DNA of 64,000 nt. Source: Pinus tabuliformis (Eukaryota; Streptophyta; Pinopsida; Pinales; Pinaceae). Shown piece by piece: positions 53,300-64,000 of the stretch (the stretch's first letter is position 1; each line of letters starts with the position of its first letter). The stretch lies in the NCBI GenBank assembly GCA_031772625.1, contig CM062820.1:1075517369-1075581368 (forward strand). Reading direction: 5' to 3'. Both the position numbers and the translations under genes were made by a program. The notes beneath the pieces are model-generated. The model did no database searches and had not been told where the DNA came from. It worked only from the letters and a program-made list of their open reading frames with translations.

Positions 53300-56080
53300 C
53301 CATATCTCATAAGAATAGAGTGTAGCACATCCCATTGTGTTTGTGAGAGTAGACCAAAAGTGAGGACATCATTAATGAAAAATAGATGTGAAATAGAAAC
53401 TCAGTGAGACAACCCGTTTCCTCTGAAAGTATCCATATTCATTGCCTCTCCAATATTCAAACTTAAATCATCCATAACAAGAACCAAGAGAAGAGGCGAT
53501 AAGGAGTAGACTTGACTCAATCCCTTGCAAGCCCTAAAGAAATCCAACAGAAAACCACTAATCAAAACTACAAAACATACCGAGCTCACGCAGGCCATGA
53601 TCCATTCCACATTTTGCACCAATAGGCCAACTTTGGTAAGAATAAGATGTAGGAATTCCAAATCACCACAGTCATAAGCCTTATGCATGTCTAGTTTCAT
53701 AACCACGACCTCCAATTTCTTAGAATAAATCAAATGAATGCACTCCTAGGTAGTGTCTATAGCATTATGTATTAACCAGTTTGACAGGAAACCAAATTTT
53801 TCTCTAGAAATATACTTAGAAAGAGTGGCCTTGATACGTCTAAAAATAATCCTGGAAATCAATTTATAGGTAATCTTACAAAGGGATATCAATTTGTAGT
53901 CAGAGAAGGTGTGTGGATGAGAGACCTTGGGAATGAGGTATAAAAAGGTGGATTTTGTAGCCCCTATAATGTGACCAACAATACCTCAACCATATCTAGG
54001 ATGTCTCGTCACATCAACTCAAAGAAATATATAAACAACTCCATCATCCATCCATTTGGACCAAGAATTTGTTCCTTTGCAAATGACTTTAGAACCAGAA
54101 TTATCTCCTCTATATGATAGGGAAAAACAAGGGTAGCATTAGAAGTATCCAAAAACATAGTGGGATAATTCTCAACCCCCCATAAATGGTCATCAATATT
54201 AACACCTACACAGGTCGAGAACATACCCTCAAAATATGTGACAACCTCCTACTGTATCTCTGAGTTAGTATATACTCTGACCCTTGAGGATGAATTGATA
54301 TCCCATATAGAATTTATGACCATACTGTTATTAGCATACTAGTGAAAAAAGAGAGTATTTCAGTCACCTTATTTGATCCAGATTTCCCTACTTTTGGGAC
54401 ACTACAAGGTCTCTTGTATGGATAAATTAGTCCTCTTTCTTTCCTCCAATTCCTCCAACATCAGTGGGTCTGATTGAGAGGGAGCCGCAAGGTCCATAGA
54501 TAGTCCAAGTATGAATATCTCTTCATTGATCCTTTGAAGGTCCATTCTCATATGTTTTTTTTTTTTTTTCATTCCCAAATCATGAATTGTTCTTCAATTT
54601 GTTGAGTTTTTGTGTAATTTTTTTCATATTCGAGGCCCCAGGAGTGATGGCCACCAACCTCCATAATGTATTTACCATCCCATTAAATTCTTCATCCTCC
54701 ATCCAAGTTCTATTAAATTTGAAAGGAATCCCCTTTCGTAAATCTTCTCTCCTCCATTGAAGGACAATAGGGAGATGATATGATATGTATATCCTTTCCA
54801 CCCAAGATCTCATATTTCCCAGAAGCTCCACTAGATTCTCATGTGCCAAAAGACAATCAAGTCATTTACAAATATGATCTCTCATTCCCTGGCATTACTC
54901 CAGTTAGGAATCAATGGAAAAGGGAATATATCCACGAGATGATTCTTTGCAAACAGATCATGAAGGCGCATAGCTAGAGGTTCTCTGCGACTCTAAGAAT
55001 CCCAACATTCTTCCATATAAATTGTGGCATTTAAGTCACCTACAATAATTAAGAAGCCAATCTTCAAAATCCCACAAGCCTTCACCCATTTCCAAAAGAT
55101 TTGTTTGTCTTTGCAGGGTACACACATGTTTAGGATGTGTCTTTGGCATGAGATGCCTCGAATATCCCCAGTCAAAAGTATACTGACAAGAAATTTGTAA
55201 GCTTCCAATTTATCCCATCTAGGGTCCCATAGAGCCACTGATCCACCTGATAAACCACATGAGTCAACATCCACAAGGTAATAATTTGGACAAATAGTGA
55301 TGAAATAATTGATAGACCTCATCTTAGCTGACATCCATTAGGGGAATTTTGAGGTCTAAAATGGGCCTCCTAAGGAAATTATAAAATAAAAGTGAAAATA
55401 ATAAAATAAGGTTACATTACATCATCAAATTTTAGAGGGAAAAAAGAAAAAAACTATTTTTTCAACTCATATTTTCAACTCATATTCCTATGGGTTTACT
55501 CAAATTTTGAGTAGAAACACTTTTTGGATGCATAATTTGATTCCTCATCCAAGGAGTACACATGTTGCATACTTTTGATGGACCCTGCTACATAAAAACT
55601 GATAAATACATGAAAAATGTGATTCCAATCACGTTTTTGTCATGTATTTCTCATTTTTTGTGTAGCAGGGTCCATCGAAAGCATGCAACATGGGTACACC
55701 TTGGATGAGGAATTAATTTTTTCATCCAACTAGTACTCCCACTCGAAATTTGAGTAAAACCTTAGGGACATAAGTTGAAAAAGTAGTTTTATTACTTTAT
55801 TATTTTTTGATCTTTTTACTTTTTTACTCCAAAAATGGTGAATCACCCCCCATGGTCGAGATCATCATCTTGAATCCTATTGGTTCTTATAAAGATTATT
55901 TTGGTTGTACATTTTTCTTAGGATGCTCATTTTAGACCTCAAAATTCCCCTAATGGTCTCTTGAATGAGAATGATGATAGGGTGAACATAATGAATAAGG
56001 TTTTTAAGGGAAATTATTTTATTGGAATACCCCTGGCCACAAATATTCAGAGAAATAATATTCATCAAGAACCCCCTGTC
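53300..56080 (-). pseudogene. Decayed LINE ORF2 (endonuclease and RT), split by a MITE
   Basis: Minus-strand order: 56068-55953 endonuclease start (MNIISLNICGQG, IILIQET), then the MITE, then 55334-54993 (CGLSGGSVALWDP, IIVGDLNATIY), 54849-54580 (PFKFNRTWM), 54224-54009 (LGPNGWMMELF, RT beginning) and 53733-53401 (MKLDMHKAYD, ACKGLSQVYSLSPLL). The FADD region and everything after it are missing. Numerous stops and shifts. Same general type as the intact LINE but a different family. Confidence 0.82.
55341..55950. mobile_element. Foldback MITE, 610 bp, inside LINE endonuclease
   Basis: The left end GGGGAATTTTGAGGTCTAAA and right end are inverted repeats, and most of the element folds back on itself (ATGTTGCATACTTTTGATGG near 55561 pairs with CATCGAAAGCATGCAACAT near 55672). 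It is flanked by TA on each side, which would suit a Tc1/mariner (Stowaway-like) element. It splits the LINE frame right after the IQET motif. Confidence 0.75.
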
Positions 56081-56249
56081 GCAGGCACATCAACTCTAAG
56101 GGCATGTGAGTTAGAAGTTGAGATAATGGGAACATATTTGAGGTCCAAATATTTGTTGAATATCAAGATCTTGGCCAATGATTTTCCCCTAAAATTTCGA
56201 CTCCGCCACCCCCCCATGATGCACAATAATATTCAAGGTCGAACCAGGA

Positions 56250-57450
56250 TTACTGCTCAAAATTGTGGGAGGGTCTCTAGCCTTAAGAATGGATAAAGTT
56301 GACAAGTCCATGGTCAAGTTCTACATCAAAAATCTATGTCACTACCGACATATTTGTGGGGAGAGGATTTTATAAGGTGTGAAAATGGTGAGGGAAAAGG
56401 ATGTGGGTCCATAGGAGGGAGGGAAGCCCCATTATTCAATTTATCTATACCTAAGTTAGCGGAAAGGAGACAAGCCACAAGATAGGGATCCATAGGCTCT
56501 CCACGGGAAGGCAGAACACGTAAACAAAGATCAGATGAAGGCGAGGGAGCATGTGGGAGAGAATGGTTAGGAGAGGATTCCTAGGTAAGGTGAGGGTCAC
56601 GTCTTTCAGGAAAAGTAGGCCCAATAGTACCCCCCCCCCAAAAAAAAAAAAAAAAAACGATCCATCGAAGTTATAGGAGAAGAAGGAGTTAAGGAGGAAA
56701 AAGAGGAAGAAAGATTAGAGTTATGTAAAGGAACATTGCAAGTAGTCAGATGAATACCTTCACCATTATCTGTCGAAAAGGATATGAAGCCTCCCGCCTA
56801 TGTCGTTTGTGCCCAAATGAATGTCCAAGACCTCCAAAATCAGTAGAATGGGAATAAATTTTCTGTGGGCATCTATCCGTGAGGTGTCACATGAGGTGCA
56901 AAACGAGACAACGAAAAGGAATGCCGTAATAGTCCAGTCGTTGTTTAATATTAATCGACCCCCATTCCAAGTCTATGTTTTTGGGGAGACCACCCGAAAG
57001 GTTTACCTCGACCAAAATCTAGGCCAATTGTTTGTCCCAAGCACCCAAATTGCAAGGATCCAAATACACGAAATGACCAATCGAATTCCAATCCCTTCGA
57101 AAGCTCAATGGGTCTAAAATTCTAGCAGCAAACGGGGAAGTTTCACCCAAATCAGATTGTTTTGAGGAGTGTCTAGGAGTGGGTTAAAACCAATATACCA
57201 ATGGTTGAGTAGAAGGAATTTGCGCTCTCACACCCACAAAATATAGAGAATACGAGTTGTGTTGTCCTGATGGAGGAAATGAAAACTGAACCAAGAATTA
57301 AGTAACACACTGGCCTTAGGGAGTAGCCAAGAATGGTCGAAAATTTTAGTTTCACCCATTCCTGCATATTTCCTTCTGTAAATTTTGCAAAGGCCCAATG
57401 ACCCAACGGTGCCCTCTTTTAAAGACTAACCACCTGATCCCATAGAACAT
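56250..57450 (-). pseudogene. Decayed LINE ORF1 (DUF4283 and zinc knuckle), minus strand
   Basis: Minus frames include WAFAKFTEGN and GCESANSFYS-like text (57173-57406), then LVEVNLSGGLPKNIDL and LDYYGIPFRC near 56900-57010, typical of DUF4283 proteins. The zinc knuckle that follows has its second Cys changed to Leu. This is ORF1 of the LINE whose ORF2 lies at 53300-56080. The C-terminal part to 56250 is too decayed to read. Confidence 0.65.
56633..56657. repeat. C8-9/A18 homopolymer junction
   Basis: A run of about 9 C followed by about 18 A within the decayed LINE ORF1, probably slippage-prone. Confidence 0.8.
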
Positions 57451-58564
57451 CATGCCCAAAACTCAAGTGTTTAGTCTCTGTTGTGATTTTAATTGTTTTT
57501 CCATGTTTCTTACGGAATCAACGTCCTCACGGAGCTTGGTTTAATAGTCTATTTGCATGTTCCAATCCATCCTGAGCATGTGAATACTGATCTGATGCCA
57601 ATTGTCCCCCATGCAGGCTTGATCTTCCCAACTGACCAAATGGTGTGAGAGATTTTGAATATGCCAACTCAGCCTCTAGTGTGGTATTGATGAGAGACTC
57701 GGGGTCAGAAATCTTAGTGCCTAGGTCAGACGTCCTTCAATATAGAACACTCATTAACCTGATCAATTAGGAGATCCCACCTATGGAAAGGGGAAATATC
57801 ATCTAATCTGACCCAAATCCAACAATAGCAGATGACAACCCAAAATGCCACTGACCCAATCAGGAAACAACATTGGTTCGAAGGAAAACCTTTAAATGAG
57901 ATAAACGATCACATACAACCACAATTAAGAAAATATTCTATTGTGAACAACGAGGGTAATATAAAATACCACTCGAGAATAAGAGTTAGAAATGTATGCC
58001 ATCACTCCAAAGAGAAAGAATATTGTGTATTTATATAAACTTATTTTTTTGCTCAAAACTTTTTCCAGCGAAAAAAACTAGTGTAGCAGAGAATTTTGGA
58101 AAATCCAAAATACTTTTGACTTTTCGCTGAAAATACATAGAGTTAAATCAAAATTCTTAAACGACAAGATGATTCGAAAAATCTCAACCTGTATTGTAAA
58201 ATTTTCCTATGACTACAACTAAAAAGGAGATCACAAATCAAATGAAATTGAATGTATTTAAAAACCAAAAATAAAGATTCAAAAACCAAAGAATATCACA
58301 AATCAAACATGTTTAAAAACCAAAAATTATAGATTTAAAAATCGTAAGATCAACGAAACAATCAAAGTAAAAGTTAAACAAAATTCTAACCTCACTATAG
58401 CGATATTCGTATAGAAAAGAAAACATCACATATTATAGACGCCTCACCGATAATTTGTGAGAAAGACATGTTAAGAAAACTTCACATATTACAAAGACAA
58501 TATATATAAGATACAAAATATAAAAGTGATTTTTATTATTAATAATGTTTTTTTGAGATAGCCT
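57451..58564. other. Intergenic sequence, possibly LINE 5' part then AT-rich DNA
   Basis: 57451-57760 may be the decayed 5' end of the minus-strand LINE. From about 58030 the sequence is AT-rich. A 68-codon plus frame at 57832 has no recognisable motif. Confidence 0.4.
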
Positions 58565-58850
58565 AAATTTATTATTATTAATGTTTTTTTTTAACCACCC
58601 TAAATTTAGATGGGGTTAGTCTCCATGGAAAAATGATCTACCATAAATGACATATTATCATTAAACTAAATTTATGTTAATTACAAATTCACACATCGAG
58701 ACATGGAGTATGAACAACATGATGGCTTTTAAGTATATAGAATTTAATCCACAAAAATGACAAATGACGGTTGACCATGAGTTGTAGGGAAGAAGTTGGG
58801 TTTTGCTTTCATACTCATTCCAGTCCAAGCAGGAAAGAGGCAACTACTAT

Positions 58851-59024
58851 TAAGTTATTGATCGAATTGCAACCTACAAAATTATTCCACAGACAAGTGG
58901 ATTATTTAGAAGTTATTGATGGGATTGCAATGTACAAAGTTATTCCATAGACAAGTGGATTATTTAGAAGTTATTGATGGGATTGCAATGTACAAAGTTA
59001 TTCCATAGACAAGTGGATTATTTA
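58851..59024. repeat. 58-bp tandem repeat, three copies
   Basis: Copies of AAGTTATTGATSGRATTGCA with following ACAAGTGGATTATTTAGA start near 58851, 58909 and 58967; the last two are nearly identical. Confidence 0.88.
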
Positions 59025-60403
59025 GAATGTGTAGACAAATGTAGAAAAAAGCGTAATGTCATTGCGATTTTTTAAACTTTCTAGTATATGGCTGTATGTT
59101 TTCCATATTAAAGACAAACAACATACACTTTCAACCAACCATCAAACTTATGTTGACTAAATGCTAACAAACAGGTCCAGACTTATCTTGACCAATTGCA
59201 TATTGGAAGGCTAAGAGTGCTTTGTGATTGGTGGTAATGAATCTGAGATGAAATGGTCAAGAGAGCTTCAAGAGCATTAAACTAGTTCCTGACTGATCCA
59301 GAAGATTCAGAACAGGTGGAAAACTTAGTTTAGAATGAGTTTCAATTTTAAATATGATTTTTGTGTGTGAAACACATTAAATTTCCAAATTATCAAACAA
59401 CAATTAAACATAACATGCTAGACATAACACAACATACTGTTGAAGTTTAAAATTTATAGCACATAATAATTTAATGTAATTGTAGTAAAGATGAACCTAA
59501 TTCAAACCATGAGAGGCACACTTCGTTTTATATCTAGTGGAGGATAAGGTCAGATAAATAATCATTTTTGTAATTTGAAATTTTAACATTAAACTTAAAG
59601 ATGTCACTGTTAAGGCTGACATATTCTTGTTTTCCTTTCTTATATTAATGATGAAATTTTTAGTATATATTTTTTTATTTTTTTAAATTTAAAAATTTAA
59701 TAATAAAGATTTATTATTATTAAATATGTTTTTTCTAACATGTAATTAATAAAAAATAAAATAACAATTATCAAATAATAAATAATATCATGAATTATGA
59801 AATGGATTATTAAATAATAAATAATATCATGAATTATGAAATGGATCATGAATGTATAGCTAAATTACAAAAAAATTGTATAATATCATGAATTATGAAA
59901 TGGATGATGGGTGTGTACCTCAATTACAAAAAGGATGGTGAAAAAGGATGGTGAATGTGTTTTTGGTCATGTCTCGATAGAACTCAAAACAGATTTTGCC
60001 TCTGCACTATGACAGTCAGTACAAACTCATATGTCGGAGGCGGGTGTGAGGAACTTTCACTAATTATATCTCAGTCAAAGTCTTCCAACTTCTTGAGCAA
60101 AAAGCGTTCGAAAATATATAGCCCCTTTCATTGACAATACACAAATTGTTCAACAAACAACAAAAATCTTTGTGGATCTGTGGCTATGGAAGGAAGCTGA
60201 TTTATTCACAATGAAAACAATGAATATGTACTCGTGTGGACTTAGTTTCTAAGTTTCTATGTAGTTGTGAAGTTATTGTCACAATTTTTTTTCAAAAAAA
60301 GGATTATGAAAAACTTGTTAGTGCACCTTGACTTGGTTTTAAGAAGTGGTAAATTTATTGACTAACATTGATTTGTCACGGTCACAAGTGAACTAAAATA
60401 AAA

Positions 60404-60533
60404 TTTCTCACAAAGACTTATTGATGTGTTTGTGTTACTTGTTCATCAAAATCGATATAATTTCTCACAAAGACTTATTGATGTGTTTGTGTTACTTGTT
60501 CATCAAAATCGATATAATTTCTCACAAAGACGT
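60404..60533. repeat. 57-bp tandem repeat
   Basis: TTTCTCACAAAGACTTATTG starts at 60404 and 60461, with a partial third copy at 60518. The two full copies are identical by eye. Confidence 0.9.
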
Positions 60534-62129
60534 AAAGAAAGAAAGAAAAAACGAGTAAATAAGTTATAGGGTACGGAGTCTTAAAGTTATTGCTTCATTC
60601 ATGTATCAATATAATTCAAATCATATATAAGAATATGGTTGAAAACTATAAAAAAAAAATGGTTGGGTATACAGATTTTTTTGGTCTAGGTTGAGCCTAG
60701 AACGTAACAAGTACCGATCATTACATTGATCATCCATAATGGGAAAAGTGGTTATATAGTTTTAAAGGTATTAAATAATAATTGATTTAGCACTCGAATA
60801 ATTTTTGTGTATAATAATTGATTTAGTATTGGAATAATTTGTGTGTAATTTTTTTTAATTATTTATAAGGAAAAATTTATATAAAATTGGAGTAGTCTAA
60901 CTAATAAACTTAATAAAAAAAAAGTGGTTATATAGTTATAAAAGTAGTAAATAATAATTGATTTATCAATGTAATTTTGTATAATTTTTCCAATTATTTA
61001 TAACGAAAAAATTATATGAAATTGGGGTACTGTAATTAATAAATGAAATGTTTTTTTCCTCAACTTTTTTTCTAGGTAATTTTAAACAAAGAAGAAATTT
61101 TAAAAAACTTTAGTTTAAGTTGTTTAATTTGTGGAATTCCAGTGACCTCGGGGTTTTTCATGGTGCCAAATCTATTTATGCATTCAAAAATGTATTTTAA
61201 ACAACAAAGAACACAATCTTTTTTGAAATTGTATTTTCATGAAAAAATATGTTTCTTCTATAAGTTAGACTACACCAATAAAATTGTTGAAATTAAATAA
61301 TTATTGTTGGAGATTTCTGGAATAACAATGTTTAATATTTGTGATCAGTCCAAAGTTTCAAATTGGAGATTTCTAGAATAGCAGTGTGTAATATTTGTGA
61401 TCCATCCAAAATTTTGGATGGTAACTCCATCCATCATTAGGGACCAAAAAGACCCGAGTGAGTAAACAAGTGTTGGAGATTTAATAGGAGAAAAGGAACT
61501 ATGTATTCGTTAGATTAATTGTCAAAAACAATAAATATTAATTATAAAACCTTAACCAAAATCACTTATAACAAAATAATGATTAAATTAATAATTAATA
61601 CTTATTAATTTTGAAAAATTAACGATATTGATTGAGAATAATTAGATAAACTGTATGTCATAGATTTTCACATTATAAAATATTTTAATTAAGATTTTTT
61701 TTTTTTGAATAATTTTATTAAAATAATGTATTGTTTTATTTACTAGTACATGTTACGGTGTTTTATTATTATATTTTGTTTCTAGTAAATTTTTATATTT
61801 TTTTTATAAATTATAGTAATTAAATTATTAATTATTTTTTGTTCTATAAAATAAAAGACACGGTATATTAACTTATTATTATTATTATTATTAAACAAAT
61901 AATTCAATATTATAATATTTTTTTGATGATAATTACATTAAAAAAAAATTATCGACACATTTCAAACCAATCAATATGATTCATCATGAATACTTTATTT
62001 ATGATTAGTATTAATTCCTCATTATAACTAGACAATAAAATTATATAATATTTAAAAATTTATTAAAATTAGGAACAAATAAATATGTAAAATATAATTA
62101 TGTAAGATATGTGACATGCATGTTTTGGA

Positions 62130-62155
<26 letters not shown>
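62130..62155. repeat. T26 homopolymer
   Basis: Uninterrupted run of 26 T; the matching place in the 42 kb copy of repeat A (near 42220) has about 11 T. Confidence 0.9.
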
Positions 62156-62162
<7 letters not shown>

Positions 62163-62360
62163 AAACCATTGAAAAAGTATTTTGAATAAAATTATCTCAA
62201 CTACTTTTATTTTATTATTTTTATTAAAATAAATAATTAAAATAATTATGAATTTCATAATTTTATGTTTTTTATAATGTTAAAAAAATCATAATTACAT
62301 TTAAAAATTTTGAAGACATATTTTCCATTGAGATTATTCAAATTTATCTTATCTCATTAA

Positions 62361-63530
62361 TCATTTTTCATAAGAATCTTATATCCCTTAAACTTATCAC
62401 AATGGGGAGGCTATTATAATAAATTAATTTAAAAATATTTGAGTGATTCTCACCCACCATGTTTTATAAAAAATAAATGATTAACCGTACCAAGATAATA
62501 GATTATTATAAAAAATAATTATAAAATATTTGGGTGCTTCATTCACTAATATTTTATAAGAAATAATTTATTATCCTTATCAAGATGGATGAACTATAGT
62601 TAAGAAATTTCAAGTGCTTCACTTACTCATTGTTTTATAAAAAATAAAGTAGGCTTATAATGTGGTTTTTTATAATTATATAGTATGTGAGTTTTTATTT
62701 ATTTATTTTTATTATAGGAATTGAAAATTGTATCAAATTTGTATTAGCTTTTCATTGTGTTGATTTTGACTATTATTACTATAGTTATTTAGTGTTAATT
62801 TTATTTGTTTCCACTACAATCCTGGTGTGAAATGTCTTATTTTGATAGCTACCACTATAACATTTCGAGGTCAATTCTAATCACTACCACTATAACCATA
62901 GGTGAACCATGCATGCCCTACACATGGCACGAGTAAATTAGGGGAAATTTGAACCTTTCATCACATACTTTACATAACACTTCACATCGTGACCATCGTC
63001 AACTAATCTGCCCCTTTGGGGGTTAGGCATAATTTTTTCCATCTTATCATTTATAAGTGTTTATATGTATTTTGTAGTTTTTCAATTTCTTAAGGTCCAA
63101 CCCTAATCCCTTTATTTATGTAATAAGCCTAATGGGCTGAGCTAGAGTCATATTTAGTTAGAGAGTCAATAAATCTCGTATTAATAATTGTAAGTGGTTG
63201 ACCCGCATTAAAGAAAAGGGACCACAGTTAGTTGTAAATGGGTCATAGTTAATAAATAAAGTGGTTAACTCGTGTTATGCAAGGGACCACTAGTAGTTAG
63301 GGTTTTGGATGACATTTAGCTATAAATAGTTTTAGTTGGTAAGGGAAAGGTCATCGTGTCTTATTGTAATTGAGCTCTGCTCTACTGGAGGTTGCCCCCC
63401 TCAAAGAGGTAAGTGAACATTGAATCTGTTTCTAAATAATAAAATACTTTGCAGTTTTTCTCATTTCATGTGATAATTTTGTGTTTTGGGCTATATTTCT
63501 TCGTATGTTTGGTATTCTAGATTTGGAATT
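62361..63530 (+). other. No gene; possible LTR-like regulatory part at 63.3-63.5 kb
   Basis: AT-rich with short repeats of TTTATAAAAAATAA. A TATA-like TATAAATAG at 63321 and an AATAAAATAC at about 63440 resemble an LTR promoter and polyadenylation signal just before gypsy integrase homology, but no LTR ends or PBS were found. Confidence 0.35.
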
Positions 63531-63531
63531 G

Positions 63532-64000
63532 CACACCTCCCCCTTAGGAGGGCACTCAATATTTTTATAAACTTACCACAGGGTCAAGAAGGGATTTTTT
63601 TGGGATGACCTTAAATATTATATTCAGACGTTTGTGGAAGAATGTTTGGTTTTCCAACAAAATAAAGTTGAGACAATTAAGACACCAATTCTGTTACAGC
63701 CTTTAGCTATTCCAAGTCAGTGTTGGGAGGAGGTCTGAACTGATTTTATCAGAGGTTTACCCAAGTCTGAAGGAAAGAGTGTCATCATGGTGGTAGTTGA
63801 TAGACTTACCAAATATGCACACTTTTGTACATTGTCTCATCCTTTTAAAGTCATTATAGTTGTTATTTCATTTATGGAAATAATTAAAAAGCTACAAGGA
63901 AACCTAAATATTATTTTAAGGGACAAAGATCCCATTTTCACTGCAAATTTTTGGACGGAATTATTTTCTTGTCTTGGTACTCAATTAGGTCATAGCTCAT
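63532..64000 (+). pseudogene. Ty3/gypsy integrase fragment, runs off window
   Basis: The plus frame reads through the integrase zinc-binding region (HTSPLGGH, then VEECLVFQQNK where the second Cys is replaced by Phe) into the catalytic core with TDFIRGLPKS (first Asp), VVVDRLTKYAHF and LRDKDPIFTANFW (second Asp). Two in-frame stops, near 63568 and 63736, show it is defective. The upstream pol domains expected in gypsy elements are absent, so the copy is 5'-truncated or rearranged. The third catalytic residue would lie beyond the window. Confidence 0.85.

Larger units (their letters stand above)
58565..62360 (+). repeat. Repeat A, third copy, with 1.77 kb extra
   Basis: Same order of blocks as 33337-42430: TCTCCATGG at 58620, CATACTCATTCCAGTCCAAG at 58809, TTGGAAGGCTAAGAGTGCTT at 59203, GTCGGAGGCGG near 60032, GTGACATGCATGTTTT near 62110. 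About 60216-61984 is present only here and contains no coding sequence. It ends at a TTATCTCATTAAT block also found at the end of the other plus copy. The family is unclassified. Confidence 0.72.

Noticed and set aside
58851-60533. CRISPR-like array from regularly spaced repeats
   Set aside because: The repeats are directly adjacent with no unique spacers, and the window is plant nuclear DNA.

Overview
This is plant nuclear DNA, most probably from a conifer or other gymnosperm. It is AT-rich and gene-poor and is built almost entirely of nested, mostly decayed retroelements and DNA transposons. The clue for conifers is a Penelope-like element fragment with an intact GIY-YIG endonuclease (51.4-52.0 kb), because GIY-YIG Penelope elements in plants are known from conifers ('Dryads'). 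I found no convincing host gene, tRNA, rRNA, CRISPR or prokaryotic feature.

Layout. 1-13013: a tandem LTR-internal-LTR-internal-LTR complex of a non-autonomous LTR retrotransposon (initiator-Met PBS, LTR ends TGATGC...GCATCA). Its two internal domains are decayed copies of one ancestral ORF of about 550 codons with no gag-pol resemblance. The second unit carries a nested minus-strand LTR fragment (8679-10868). 13014-13939: a decayed minus-strand ORF of unknown family. 14380-20118: Ty1/copia element 1, minus strand, lacking gag. 20.2-22.7 kb: inverted copy of an unclassified repeat (here 'repeat A') with a small MITE. 23.1-23.8 kb: LINE remnant. 23.9-26.6 kb: minisatellite-like array rich in TTGACC with a foldback MITE inside. 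26627-30611: Ty1/copia element 2, minus strand. 30.6-31.8 kb: half a MITE and a LINE remnant. 31809-33273: DNA element with long TIRs, a GA-rich core and a G20 run.

33.3-42.4 kb: a second copy of repeat A, split by the best-preserved element of the window, a full-length plus-strand L1-type LINE (about 33880-40865). It has intact ORF1 (DUF4283 plus zinc knuckle), intact ORF2 (endonuclease, RT, zf-RVT, RNase H), an unexpected third ORF, a poly(A) tail and 12-bp target-site duplications. 42.4-49.6 kb: a second TTGACC array (opposite orientation) split by a short-bodied LTR element (42717-46311, two LTRs of 1593 bp around 409 bp) and an 856-bp TIR element with a perfect 5-bp TSD. 50.5-51.5 kb: LINE remnant; 51.4-52.0 kb: the Penelope-like fragment; 52.0-53.3 kb: AT-rich DNA with an (AT)n microsatellite. 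53.3-57.45 kb: decayed minus-strand LINE with a 610-bp foldback MITE in its endonuclease. 58.57-62.36 kb: third copy of repeat A. 63.53 kb to the end: Ty3/gypsy integrase running off the window.

The elements do not form a pathway; they record successive insertions. Nesting shows that the LINE is younger than the repeat A copy it splits, and that the 1593-bp-LTR and 856-bp elements are younger than the TTGACC array. Only the LINE looks capable of encoding its own mobility proteins. All reading was done by eye: family names rest on recognisable motifs and were not checked against a database.
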